Below, in pieces: positions 30,778 to 39,633 of a DNA stretch of 53,833 nt (position 1 is the stretch's first letter; every line of letters begins with the position of its first letter). Position numbers and translations under genes: made by a program. Under the pieces are notes generated by a model. The model was not told where the DNA came from, did not search any database, and saw only the letters and a list, made by a program, of their open reading frames with translations. The DNA comes from Chloracidobacterium sp. CP2_5A (GTDB lineage: Bacteria > Acidobacteriota > Blastocatellia > Chloracidobacteriales > Chloracidobacteriaceae): NCBI GenBank assembly GCA_002254845.1, contig NKPT01000017.1, positions 1 through 53,833 of the forward strand. The letters run 5' to 3'.

Positions 30778-31434
30778 ATGCCGAAAATCAATCTTGCTAC
30801 AAGCGCCGTTAGCGAGCCGATCCCGACTGCCGCTCCCGCTCCAGTTCGCGGGGTCGCTCAATTTTCTTTGATTCTTATCGCCGTAGTAGCGGTGCTCGTC
30901 TTTACTGGCGCCGACTACTATTACAGCAACAAGCTTGCCTCAGACGCCAAGGAGCACCTAAGCCAGGCAAGGAAGCAAAAAGCCGAGCTGGAACAAGTCA
31001 AAAAAGAGCGCGACGAATATGAAAAAAAGAAAAAGCTCCTTGAGACGCGACTGGAGATTATCAAAAAGCTTGATGCGGAGCGCCGCGGCCCCGTCGGGGT
31101 CATGTCCCAAGTCAACGCTCGCATCCCGGCCGGCGTTCGCTTGGATAGGCTCAGTTTACGCGGGAATTCCGTGACCATTGAGGGCGTGGTTGACCGAGCG
31201 GAGAAAGACCGGGAAAAGAAGAACCGCGACATTATCACTGACTTCGCGCAGCAGCTTGAGCTTCGCTCAAACGGCTTGTTTACCAATGTTAATCCGATGT
31301 TTCAAGAAACAGGTCAAACGCTCCCGGACGCGACTGAGCAGCAGTCTCTGAAATTTGTAATTATGTGTGACTACAATCCCCCTCAGCCGGCTGCGCCGGC
31401 CGGCGCGGCCCAGGCTGCGCAGACCGGGAAGTAG
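30778..31434 (+). CDS. pilN: Type IV pilus assembly protein PilN
   Basis: The protein has 218 residues. The N-terminal tail MPKINLATS carries the INL-type motif that PilM binds. One membrane helix follows (about 27-46), then a Lys/Glu-rich coiled coil (about 50-100) and a ferredoxin-like periplasmic domain (MSQVNARIPAGVRLDRLSL onward), ending in a Pro/Ala-rich tail. It pairs with PilO in the inner-membrane alignment complex. A stop codon in frame at 30757-30759 forces the start to lie between there and 30780; ATG at 30778 is chosen (TTG at 30772 is the alternative). Confidence 0.92.
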   Translation: MPKINLATSAVSEPIPTAAPAPVRGVAQFSLILIAVVAVLVFTGADYYYSNKLASDAKEHLSQARKQKAELEQVKKERDEYEKKKKLLETRLEIIKKLDAERRGPVGVMSQVNARIPAGVRLDRLSLRGNSVTIEGVVDRAEKDREKKNRDIITDFAQQLELRSNGLFTNVNPMFQETGQTLPDATEQQSLKFVIMCDYNPPQPAAPAGAAQAAQTGK

Positions 31435-31448
31435 GAGGAGTTCGCGAC

Positions 31449-32030
31449 ATGTTTGAACGGGTTCCCTTGTGGGCGCAGATTCTCATCGCTGTGGGTGCCG
31501 CCGCCGTTCTGTGCTTCTTCATTGATCTGGTGATGTTTAGCGACCTGCGAACACAGGCCGAGCGGGATGAAAAAGAGGCTCAGAAGATAGATTTGGAAGT
31601 GCGCGAGCTGGAAAATGTCCGCGTGCAGTTGAATGACTACAAGAAGAAAATCGAAGAGTACAGGCGTGACTTGCAGGCCTATCGCGTCAATATTCCTGAA
31701 GAAGTTCGCTTGTCCGAGACGCTCGCTCAGTTACAAAACATTGCGCGATCCAGGTCGGCAGTTGTTCGCGAATTTCGCCCTGGTAATGTCCAGAAGCGCG
31801 AATTTTATTATGAGAAAAGCGTCAATGTAAGAGCTGGCACGACTTATGATCAAATTGGACAGCTTTTCGCCGATATTGCCGCGCTCCAGCGAATTGTCAA
31901 GGTCTCCGATGTTGAGATTCGTCAGGCGAGCGCCCAGACGCCAAAGTTGACCATTGAGGCGACGTATCAGCTCACGACATTTTATGCTTCCGAGAAAGAT
32001 ATTCTTGGCACTGAGGGCGACTCAAAGTGA
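31449..32030 (+). CDS. pilO: Type IV pilus assembly protein PilO
   Basis: The protein has 193 residues with an N-terminal membrane helix (WAQILIAVGAAAVLCFFIDL, about 8-27). A coiled coil follows (about 35-80, DEKEAQKIDLEVRELENV and so on), then a ferredoxin-like periplasmic domain. VNIPEEVRLSETLAQLQNIA is the typical PilO segment. It forms a heterodimer with PilN. GGAGGAG lies 9 bases before the ATG, 14 bases after pilN. Confidence 0.95.
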   Translation: MFERVPLWAQILIAVGAAAVLCFFIDLVMFSDLRTQAERDEKEAQKIDLEVRELENVRVQLNDYKKKIEEYRRDLQAYRVNIPEEVRLSETLAQLQNIARSRSAVVREFRPGNVQKREFYYEKSVNVRAGTTYDQIGQLFADIAALQRIVKVSDVEIRQASAQTPKLTIEATYQLTTFYASEKDILGTEGDSK

Positions 32031-32089
32031 CTTGAGAGAATATTGAGGAACATTCAGGCAATAGGTTTCCTCGTTGGCTTAGCGTTTGT

Positions 32090-32106
32090 CGCTCAGGCGC
32101 TGAGCG
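32090..32106 (+). promoter_or_regulatory. Small hairpin in the pilO-pilP gap
   Basis: Arms CGCTCAG and CTGAGCG with a 3-base loop lie 35 bases before the pilP start; no T-tract follows, so it may be an mRNA processing or stability element. Confidence 0.3.
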
Positions 32107-32140
32107 GAACCGGGACAGGGGAAACAAAGGAAGACGCTCA

Positions 32141-32857
32141 ATGGACGCTTACACCGCTTATCGAATCTGCCGAACATTGCCGCTGGCTGGCGTGACATGT
32201 CTTGCGGCGCTCGCCCTGGTCGCTTCCGCGCTGGCCCAATCGCCTTCCGCGACGGCGCGAAAGGCGACGGCTGGCTTGCCGCAGCCATCGCCGGCCGCTC
32301 AAGGGAGTGCCTCGCCGGCGCAGGGCCCGACCGCTGATAGCATCCCCGCGACATATACCGGAACCGGGCGCGACCCATTTCGTCGTCCAGCCAGTGATCC
32401 CTTTCGGGACAGCGCCAAGACGCGCGAGCCATTTCGCCCGCCGGTGACGGATTTGCCTTACCCTGACTTTCCGACTCGCGAGGCGAAGTGGCGCGAGATT
32501 CGGGATCGGCGCTTGGATCAGGGACAGCCGCCGCCGGCTGAGTCGGAGAAATATCTCGTGGAAGAGCTAACGGTTATGGGCATTTACTCAACCGAGCGCG
32601 GGCTTGGGGCGCTGCTCAAAGACCGCCGTTCGGGGACGACCATGTTCGTGCGCGAAGGCTCAAAGTTTTGGAATGGCTCGGTCATCAACATTCAGCGATC
32701 CCCGCGCTCGTTTGGCGTGGCGGATAGCCAACTTGTCGGGCGGGTTACTTGCTCGGAAATTATCGTCCGAAGCAATGGGCAGCTGGTCACGAAGCAGCGT
32801 CTCTTGGACTACATTCCAAAAGCTACGACGGGAGGCGGGACGACGGCGGCGCAGTGA
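32141..32857 (+). CDS. pilP: PilP-like pilus assembly protein
   Basis: The protein has 238 residues. An N-terminal signal-like helix (LPLAGVTCLAALALVASALA, about 13-32) is followed by a Pro/Ala-rich linker. It repeats DPF motifs (RDPFRRPASDPFRD, about 78-91). The final domain has LVEELTVMGIYSTERGLGALL and MFVREGSKFWNGSVINI, matching the beta-sandwich of PilP. PilP links PilNO to the PilQ secretin. C162-like lipidation is not evident: the cysteine at about residue 20 lacks a clear lipobox. The call rests on position between pilO and pilQ plus the C-terminal domain. Confidence 0.8.
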   Translation: MDAYTAYRICRTLPLAGVTCLAALALVASALAQSPSATARKATAGLPQPSPAAQGSASPAQGPTADSIPATYTGTGRDPFRRPASDPFRDSAKTREPFRPPVTDLPYPDFPTREAKWREIRDRRLDQGQPPPAESEKYLVEELTVMGIYSTERGLGALLKDRRSGTTMFVREGSKFWNGSVINIQRSPRSFGVADSQLVGRVTCSEIIVRSNGQLVTKQRLLDYIPKATTGGGTTAAQ

Positions 32858-32999
32858 TGTCGCCCTGATGGCGCGCCGCGAAGTCGCGCTCGGTAACGTT
32901 TAGCCCGCTTTTCGAGCCGACGGCAATCGATCGAATGCTCTGGCTAGGTTTAGACTTTTCTAGATTATAAAGTTGTGGATTCTTCATCGGAGGAGAGCT

Positions 33000-35666
33000 A
33001 TGAAATCCCTGCCGAAACGTTCTTGCGCCAGCGCGGCGCTGGTCCTGCTCTGTGGGTTCGGCTTGTGCGGGGCCATGCCGATCCGAAGCTCTGATGCCGC
33101 GTCGGAAACGGTGGCGGTCTCAGCGCTTGATGTGCGCTCGGATTCGTCGCGCGTCACGCGAGTGCAACTGCAGAGCACGGCGCGCCTGGATTACAACGTG
33201 TCCAAGCCTGAGCCGCGCTTGGTCGCCATCGATCTGTATGGCGCAGATACCTCGGCGCTACAGCCTGAGTATCGCGCCGAGCAGGGACTCGTGGCCTCCA
33301 TCACGGTCAAGTCCGGGCTGGTCGGTCAGGCCGAGTCGCGGCTTGAGATCGCGCTGCGCGAAGCCTGCGAGGTGCGCGCCTATCTGCGGGACGACGCCAA
33401 GGCGCTGGTGATTGAATTCGAGCCGGCGCGGGTGGCGACGGCGTCCGAATTAGGCGAAACGTCGCCTGCCGCCGGCGCGGCGCGGGAAGCTTCAGCCGCT
33501 GCGTCAGAGGCGGCCAGACTGCCGGCGGCTTCCAGCCCGGCAGTCGCTGCGCGCGGTCTGAAGGGCGGCCTGAAGGTTAGCGCTCAGCCGCCGGCGCTCC
33601 GGTCGGTGACGCTATCCGAAGCGGCCGGCGCGACGGTGGCGGAGCTAGAGTTGACCGCTAAAACAAAATACAACCACTTTCTCCTCCAAAATCCGACGCG
33701 GTTGGTTGTGGATCTCTTGGACGCCGCCGCTAGGCTTGACAGGCGAACGCTGCCCGGTGATGACCGGGTGGTGGCCCGGGTTCGCGTGGGCGAGCCGGAT
33801 GGGCGCGCAACGCGGGTGGTCTTCGACCTCAAGCGGTCGACGCCATACACCGTGACGGAATCTGAAAATGGCTTGGTTGTCCGCTTTGCCGAGTCGTCGG
33901 AGACTTCGCTAACCGCTTCGGTTGCGACCAGCGCGTCGCCTCCTGCGCAGGCGAGCGCTTCGCCAGTCGCGGAATCTTTATCGCCCGCGACCAGCGCGTC
34001 GGCAAAAGCCGCCCCTGACGCGACAGTCGCTGAATCGCCTGCGCCGAAGCGGTTGGCAAGCGCCCGCCCGGAGCCAGCCGCGCTGGCCGTGCCGCCGGCG
34101 CGCAAGGCCGCTTCCGAGCCGCCGACAAAAGAGCCGACAAGGGAGACAAGGGAAAAGCCCTTCAAGAGCCAGGCTATGGCGGATGCGGCGGCAGCGCCGG
34201 CGAGCGCGCCGGTCGCGGGGCGCCGTCCGCAAAGCGGGCGCGGCGTGCAGTTTGGGGATCCCTCGTATCAAGGCGACCCAGTAAGCCTAGACATTACGAA
34301 CGTGGACCTTTCCGACATTCTCCGGTTCATTTCGGATAACTACGACGTGAACTTTGTGCTTGATAAGTCGGTCGGCAAGGTCGCCGTTACGCTCAAGGTC
34401 AACCAAGTGCCGTGGACGCAGGTGCTTGAGTCCATCTTTCGAGCGAACCAGCTGACTTATCGGCGCGAAGGGCTTATTGTCCGCGTCGCAACCGTGGCAG
34501 CGATTACCGCCGAGGAGCAGAATCGGCGAAATCAGCGCCTTCAGGAAATTTACAGCGCGCCCACGGTGACTGAGTATTTCAAGTTGAAATACGAGCGCGT
34601 GGATCAAAACGCCGCTCAGCAGCAGGCAGCCGGCGGGGTGGCGCTGCAAAGCCCAAGCGGGCAACCCCTAGGCGGTCTTTTGGGCGGCGTTGGCTTTGTC
34701 TCGATTGTTCAGCAGTCGCTATCGCCGGCTGGGCGCATCTCCATTAATCCGCGGACAAACACGATCATTATCACTGACATCCCCTCTTCGCTAGAGCAAG
34801 TGCGCGATGTGATCGCCCGCTTGGATGTGCCAGAGCCGCAAGTCGAGATCGAGGCGCGGATCGTCTTCGCATCGCGCAACTTCTCGCGCGAGCTCGGGGT
34901 CCAGCTTTTCGCGGCGGCGCTGACGCGTCAGGGGCGCGCAGCCGCTTTCTCAACCTCAGCCGGAACATTCCTTAACAGGGGCGGTACGGGGGGGACGCAG
35001 TCTCTAATCCCTGGCTTGCTTATCGGCCCTCAAGCCGCGCCTGGCATTTCCGGCGGCGGCTCGTCAGTGCTTGGCTTGACGACTGGCCCAATTGGCACTG
35101 CTCTTTTGTCTGCCACGCTGACAGCCAATGAGCAAAAGGGCGTTGCGAAGTCGATCGCCGCCCCGCGCGTGACGGTTCTCAACAACGCTCAGGCAACCAT
35201 CGTTTCCGGCACGCAAATCCCCTTTATCGCCACGGCCGGCGTCGGAGTGGCGCAGACGGTGACGTTCGTCAACGCGAACATCGGCTTGAATATCACGCCG
35301 CAAATCACGACCGAGGGTAACGTGCTGCTAACGGTTGCGGTCACGAACGATGCCCCCGGACAAGTCATCAATGGCTTTACCAGCATCAACCGCCGCACCG
35401 CGACGACGCAAGTGATCGTCCCCGATGGCGGAACGACCATTATCGGCGGCGTCCTCAACGACACTGAGACAAACAACGTCTTTCGGACGCCGGGCATTTC
35501 CAGCCTGCCGCTGCTGGGCGAGCTGTTCAAGCGCCGCGAGCTATCGCGCACGACGGGCGAGCTGCTGTTCTTTATCACGCCCCGGATTGGGCGCGGCGAA
35601 AACATCCTCTCCGGCGGCGAGCCGCCGGTCTCCCCGCAACCTGCCTCCAGCGGAGGGCAACCGTGA
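33000..35666 (+). CDS. pilQ: Type IV pilus secretin PilQ
   Basis: The protein has 888 residues from the ATG at 33000 (GGAGGAG 5 bases upstream). A signal peptide (1-30) precedes two AMIN domains (about 40-130 and 200-300) that bind peptidoglycan. A long Ala/Ser/Pro-rich linker follows (about 305-410). The secretin N0/N1 domains are at about 420-610 (VSLDITNVDLSDILRFIS, NVDLSDILRFISDNYDV) and the beta-barrel secretin domain at about 710-865 (GTQIPFIAT, VIVPDGGTTIIGG, LFFITPRI). It forms the outer-membrane pore for the pilus. Its stop overlaps the next start. Confidence 0.96.
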   Translation: MKSLPKRSCASAALVLLCGFGLCGAMPIRSSDAASETVAVSALDVRSDSSRVTRVQLQSTARLDYNVSKPEPRLVAIDLYGADTSALQPEYRAEQGLVASITVKSGLVGQAESRLEIALREACEVRAYLRDDAKALVIEFEPARVATASELGETSPAAGAAREASAAASEAARLPAASSPAVAARGLKGGLKVSAQPPALRSVTLSEAAGATVAELELTAKTKYNHFLLQNPTRLVVDLLDAAARLDRRTLPGDDRVVARVRVGEPDGRATRVVFDLKRSTPYTVTESENGLVVRFAESSETSLTASVATSASPPAQASASPVAESLSPATSASAKAAPDATVAESPAPKRLASARPEPAALAVPPARKAASEPPTKEPTRETREKPFKSQAMADAAAAPASAPVAGRRPQSGRGVQFGDPSYQGDPVSLDITNVDLSDILRFISDNYDVNFVLDKSVGKVAVTLKVNQVPWTQVLESIFRANQLTYRREGLIVRVATVAAITAEEQNRRNQRLQEIYSAPTVTEYFKLKYERVDQNAAQQQAAGGVALQSPSGQPLGGLLGGVGFVSIVQQSLSPAGRISINPRTNTIIITDIPSSLEQVRDVIARLDVPEPQVEIEARIVFASRNFSRELGVQLFAAALTRQGRAAAFSTSAGTFLNRGGTGGTQSLIPGLLIGPQAAPGISGGGSSVLGLTTGPIGTALLSATLTANEQKGVAKSIAAPRVTVLNNAQATIVSGTQIPFIATAGVGVAQTVTFVNANIGLNITPQITTEGNVLLTVAVTNDAPGQVINGFTSINRRTATTQVIVPDGGTTIIGGVLNDTETNNVFRTPGISSLPLLGELFKRRELSRTTGELLFFITPRIGRGENILSGGEPPVSPQPASSGGQP

Positions 35667-36034
35667 CCTTTCTGGAGCTGCTCGAAGGGATCCTAGCGAG
35701 GGTTGAGGGCAGCGTCGGCATTGCCATTATGGGACTTGACGGACTGGCTATCGAGCAGGCGCAAGTCCCTTCCAAAATGGAGCTGGGCGAGCGCGTCGCG
35801 CTTATCGCCACTTCGCACGCTACGCTTCTGCGCAACACGATGCGCATGTCATCCGATACTGGCGTAGGCGCTTTGAGCGAGCTAACGCTGATGTCGGATG
35901 AATTCTTGCTCGTTGTTCGCCTGATTGGGCGCGAGTACTTTATTATCCTGGCGCTAAGTCCTGGCGGAAACCTAGGGCGCGCGCGCTTCGAGCTGCGCAA
36001 GGCGCATTTGCTTCTCGAAAGAGAGTTCGTATAG
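35663..36034 (+). CDS. Roadblock/LC7 domain protein
   Basis: The protein has 123 residues. It starts at a GTG that overlaps the pilQ stop (GTGA), with GGAGG 6 bases upstream, so its translation is coupled to PilQ. The single Roadblock/LC7 domain is shown by LLEGILARVEGSVGIAIMGLDGLAIEQ at the N-terminus (split over two strands) and LLVVRLIGREYFIILALSPGGNLGRARFELRKA toward the end. Such proteins, for example MglB, regulate small GTPases controlling pilus polarity. No Ras-like GTPase gene is beside it, so its partner is elsewhere. Confidence 0.85.
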   Translation: MTFLELLEGILARVEGSVGIAIMGLDGLAIEQAQVPSKMELGERVALIATSHATLLRNTMRMSSDTGVGALSELTLMSDEFLLVVRLIGREYFIILALSPGGNLGRARFELRKAHLLLEREFV

Positions 36035-36058
36035 TCTCCGCGCTGATGTCAGAAAGGC

Positions 36059-36086
36059 AGCCTTCGCTGAGGCGAAGGCTTTCTTA
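36059..36086 (+). terminator. Intrinsic terminator of the pil operon
   Basis: Arms AGCCTTCGC and GCGAAGGCT pair perfectly over a TGAG loop and are followed by TTCTTATTT. It lies 25 bases after the Roadblock gene and only 12 bases before the next start. Confidence 0.85.
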
Positions 36087-36098
36087 TTTCCGCGCCGG

Positions 36099-37535
36099 AT
36101 GCGCGCGCCCAAGCTTATGGTCAGCCGCCTCAAAGGGTTCGCGCAGGGCGCCGCGCGCGCCGATTTCAAGCCGCTCGGCCAGACCGGCTTATGGTGCCAT
36201 CCGCTGGGCTTTGGCTGCTATCGCATCGAGGAGGACGACCCAGCGCATGAAGCTGCGCTGAGGGACTACCTGGCGCGGGGCGGAAATCTAATTGACACGA
36301 GCGCCAACTATACCGATGGCGGCGCTGAACGGGTGGTTGGGCGCGTTCTCCGGGATGTTGACCGCGCTTCGGTTATCGTCGTAACCAAGGGCGGCTACAT
36401 CCAGGGCGACAACCTGCGTCTGGCGCAGCGTCGAAATTTCCCTGAGGTCGTCAGGTACGCGACTGGCCTCTGGCACTGCATCCACCCGGAATTTCTGGCG
36501 ACCCAGATCGAGCGAAGTCGCGAGCGCATGGGGCTGACCACGCTGGATGTCTTCTTGCTGCATAACCCGGAATACTTCCTGAACGCCTGCGAAAAGCGCG
36601 GCGTCATTGCGGCGGATCACGATGAGTTTTACCGTCGCGTCCGCGAAGCCTTCGCTTTTCTTGAAACGCAGGTTGCCGCCGGGGCGATCCGCTTCTATGG
36701 CGTTTCATCCAATAACTTTCCATTGCCGGCGAGCGACCCGACGCATACGAGCATCGCTCGCTGTTTGGCGCAGGCTGAATCGATTGCGCCCGATCACCAT
36801 TTCAAGGTCGTTCAGTTTCCGCTCAACCTCTTTGAAACCGGAGCCGTTACGGAAGTCAACAACGCCGGGCTGACGCCGCTGGCTTTTTGCGCGGCGCAGG
36901 GCATTGGCACGCTTGCCAATCGCCCGCTCAACGCTTTTACGCGGCAGCACATGATTCGGCTGGCCGATTTCGCATCCCAGGGCGGGCCCTCATCGCTGGA
37001 GGCGCTGTCCCTTGCCCTGTCGCCGCTCAGCGAGCATGAGGGAGCATTGGCGGCCGACTTTGGCCTTCCGCTAATGGCGGATGGCGGCTTGGCGAAGTGG
37101 CTGCTGCAACTGGCGCCGCGACTCTCTTCAGCCCTCGTATGGGAGCAAAACGCCTATCGGCTGGCGATCCTGCCGCTGCGGCAGTGGCTGAGCCAGCTTG
37201 CGCCGCCGCCCCGTCGGGAGGGCGCTTTCGAGGCTTGGCGCGACCGCTTTATCGAGTTGGCCAATGAGGCTCTGCAAACGGTCGCCAGCTTTGCCGCCGC
37301 GCAGTCGCAGCGGGCGTCTGACGCCGTTCGGCGGCGCTTGGCGGCAGCCGGGTATGCGGATGAGCGGCAAGGCCTGAGCCAGATGGCAATCAATACGCTG
37401 CGGAGCTTGCCCGACTTAAGCTGCGCGCTGGTCGGCATGCGTCAGGCGCGCTATGTTGCGGACGCCTTTGGCGCTTTGGCGTATCCGCCGGTGGATGGCG
37501 AGTCAATCTTGCGACGAATGGCTGCGGCGCCATAG
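36099..37535 (+). CDS. Aldo/keto reductase-like protein with a large helical insert
   Basis: The protein has 478 residues against about 320 for ordinary family members. The (beta/alpha)8 barrel residues are recognisable: Asp and Tyr in LIDTSANYTDGGAE (about 66), Lys in VVTKGGYIQ (about 92) and His in DVFLLHNPEYFL (about 150), then FYGVSSNNF (about 203). About 140 mostly helical residues (about 290-425) are inserted before the final cofactor-end segment INTLRSLPDLSCALVGMRQ. The substrate is unknown. ATG 36117 is an alternative start; neither has a clear ribosome site. The pil terminator just upstream leaves little room for its own promoter. Confidence 0.82.
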   Translation: MRAPKLMVSRLKGFAQGAARADFKPLGQTGLWCHPLGFGCYRIEEDDPAHEAALRDYLARGGNLIDTSANYTDGGAERVVGRVLRDVDRASVIVVTKGGYIQGDNLRLAQRRNFPEVVRYATGLWHCIHPEFLATQIERSRERMGLTTLDVFLLHNPEYFLNACEKRGVIAADHDEFYRRVREAFAFLETQVAAGAIRFYGVSSNNFPLPASDPTHTSIARCLAQAESIAPDHHFKVVQFPLNLFETGAVTEVNNAGLTPLAFCAAQGIGTLANRPLNAFTRQHMIRLADFASQGGPSSLEALSLALSPLSEHEGALAADFGLPLMADGGLAKWLLQLAPRLSSALVWEQNAYRLAILPLRQWLSQLAPPPRREGAFEAWRDRFIELANEALQTVASFAAAQSQRASDAVRRRLAAAGYADERQGLSQMAINTLRSLPDLSCALVGMRQARYVADAFGALAYPPVDGESILRRMAAAP

Positions 37536-37547
37536 CGATCGCTATGG
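37530..37547. repeat. Perfect 18-bp palindrome over the reductase stop codon
   Basis: CCATAGCGATCGCTATGG is fully self-complementary and contains the core GCGATCGC. It lies where the reductase gene and the M61 peptidase gene converge. Confidence 0.9.
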
Positions 37548-37640
37548 GGCTGGAAGCGCCTGCTGGCTAACGCTGTCGCAAGGGCGGCGCTTGACGCGCG
37601 ACGCCCCTGCAAGCCAAGACTGATTCGCTGCGCAGGCTTT

Positions 37641-39485
37641 TTACGAGCGAGTCGGGAGCTGGCCAATCCAAGCTTGGTAGATTCTGGACTGAGCGGCGCT
37701 CGGCGACGACACGGGGCGCACCTGGAAGTCCGCCCGCGTTTCCTTTTGGAGCGTTACGGACATCTCGCGCAGCTTGCCGCGTCGAAACGCCAATACCTTG
37801 ACCACTTCGCCGGGCTGCCGCTTTCTCAGCAGCTCCGGCACCGTCGCCGTATTCGCCTGCTCGCCGTCAATCGCCACCAGAATGTCCCCGCGGTCAAGCC
37901 CCGCCTCAAAGCCGGCCTCGTTAGGAAACACATTGGCAATCACCGTTTGCTTTTCATCGCCCGCCAGCTCGACGCCCAGCGACGCCTTCGGCTGTTTTGG
38001 CGACCGCGACTCGACCAGCTCCAGCCCCGCCGCCGCCAGATATTCGCCGTAGGGCAGCTCCGCCGTGCCGTCCACATACTGCGCGAAGAACTCCGCGTAG
38101 CTCGCTCCGGCGACCGCCTCGACGGCAAGCTGCATGCCGTTTTCAGGATAGCCCTGGCCGCGCTCGGCATAGGTCGCGTAAAGCCATCGCATCGCGTCAT
38201 CGAGCGATTTCGCGCCGTCGGTCCGTCGCCGGATGTCCATATCGAGCATCAGCGCCACCAGCGCTCCCTTCGTATAGAAATCCACGCGGACATTGCTGTC
38301 GTCCGGCGTCAGCCACGCGTCAAAGCTGGCCGCCGTGACCGGCGTGACGAGTCGCCCCGGCGTTCGCTGTTGCGCGGCGATAGTCGTCGCCAGCGCGCGC
38401 AGGTAATCCTCAACCGAGATGACGCCCGCCCGCCGACAAAGCAAATCGTCGTAGTAACTTGTCACGCCCTCGGCAACCCACAGATTGCGCGTGTAGACTT
38501 CCTGGCTGTAGTCAAACGGTCCTAAGACCTGCGGGCGAATGCGCTTGACATTCCACGCATGGAAAAACTCATGCGCGGTAAGCGAATAGAACCGCTGCGG
38601 GCGCTCCTCGAAAACATTCGACGGGAAGGTAATGCTGGTGGAGTTCAAATGCTCGACGCCATGGAAGCGCCCGCCCGGAATCGAGTGGTAAAGAAACCAG
38701 TAGTCGCTAAACGGAGCTTTGCCGCCAAACATTGTCACCGTCTCGGCCACAATGCGCCGGGTCTGCTCCGCCACTTCGGACAGCGGCACGCTGACTGGGC
38801 CCTGAAAAGCGAGGTGATAGGTCGTCCCGGCGTGCTCGACCCGCGCGATGTCCAGCGTTGGGCTGGCGATGCCGGGCGCGTCGGCTAGCGTGTCATAGTC
38901 GGGCGCTTCATACAGGAACGGCGATCCGACTTTTTTGAGCGGATAGGCGCACTTCCAATCCGAGGGAAGCGCCAGCGAAAGCCGCGCCGGAAGCGCTTTT
39001 TGGCCGACGACGTACATCAGCAGGTTCGTCCCGTTCCAATACAGCTCCTCGTCGTTCCAGAGCGTCGAGCCGGCGTCGAGCGCGTTGGCATAGTAAGCGT
39101 AAGACGCCCGGACTTCCTTCGCCGCGCCGCGCTCAACCCGCCAGGTGGACTTGTCCGTTTTTTCCCAGCGCAGCGGCTGTCCGGCTTGGTCGGACGCCGT
39201 AAAGTCGCGGACGTTGCGGGCATAGTTCTGAATCTGGTAGCGCCCCGGCCGCCAAGCTGGAAGCGCGAAGTCAATCCGCTTGACCGGCTCCGGCGGCGCG
39301 TAGCGGATCGTGACGGTGATGAGGTGCGAGTTTGGCGCTTGCGGCGCCAGGGCGTATTCAATCATCGGCTTGGGCGTTTGAGCGTGACCGCCGAGCGAAA
39401 GGGCGAGCAGTCCGAGCCAGAGCAGACCGAGTCGGGCGAGCAAGGGGCGTCGTCTGGCCGGGCGAGGGAAGGGCGAGGTTGGCAT
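37641..39485 (-). CDS. M61 family peptidase with PDZ domain, exported
   Basis: The protein has 614 residues from the ATG at 39485. A signal peptide (about 12-36, LLARLGLLWLGLLALSLGGHA) leads to an N-terminal beta domain (ALPAWRPGRYQIQNYARNVR, about 75). The zinc motif HEFFH is at 305-309 with the downstream third-ligand region EGVTSYYDDL. A PDZ domain lies at about 505-590 (LGVELAGDEKQTVIANV, DILVAIDGEQAN). This is the glycyl-aminopeptidase-type layout. It probably acts in the periplasm. The frame is open above the chosen start, but the signal peptide fits the ATG used; the ribosome site is weak. Confidence 0.9.
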   Translation of the reverse strand: MPTSPFPRPARRRPLLARLGLLWLGLLALSLGGHAQTPKPMIEYALAPQAPNSHLITVTIRYAPPEPVKRIDFALPAWRPGRYQIQNYARNVRDFTASDQAGQPLRWEKTDKSTWRVERGAAKEVRASYAYYANALDAGSTLWNDEELYWNGTNLLMYVVGQKALPARLSLALPSDWKCAYPLKKVGSPFLYEAPDYDTLADAPGIASPTLDIARVEHAGTTYHLAFQGPVSVPLSEVAEQTRRIVAETVTMFGGKAPFSDYWFLYHSIPGGRFHGVEHLNSTSITFPSNVFEERPQRFYSLTAHEFFHAWNVKRIRPQVLGPFDYSQEVYTRNLWVAEGVTSYYDDLLCRRAGVISVEDYLRALATTIAAQQRTPGRLVTPVTAASFDAWLTPDDSNVRVDFYTKGALVALMLDMDIRRRTDGAKSLDDAMRWLYATYAERGQGYPENGMQLAVEAVAGASYAEFFAQYVDGTAELPYGEYLAAAGLELVESRSPKQPKASLGVELAGDEKQTVIANVFPNEAGFEAGLDRGDILVAIDGEQANTATVPELLRKRQPGEVVKVLAFRRGKLREMSVTLQKETRADFQVRPVSSPSAAQSRIYQAWIGQLPTRS

Positions 39486-39500
39486 CGCGTGAAAACCGCT

Positions 39501-39527
39501 GGGAAGAATTGGGAAGAATTTGGAAGA
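39501..39527. repeat. 10-bp tandem duplication plus partial third copy
   Basis: GGGAAGAATT occurs twice in a row, followed by TGGAAGA, in the leader between the divergent M61 and enoyl-CoA hydratase genes. Confidence 0.9.
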
Positions 39528-39633
39528 CCATCGTGATGGCGAGTAATCTAGCGAAACGCCGTCCCTTCGGACAGCGAGACTGCCAGAGGAGACCATCGAG
39601 CCGCAGCGACTAGCGCCGCTCGGAAGAGTGACC

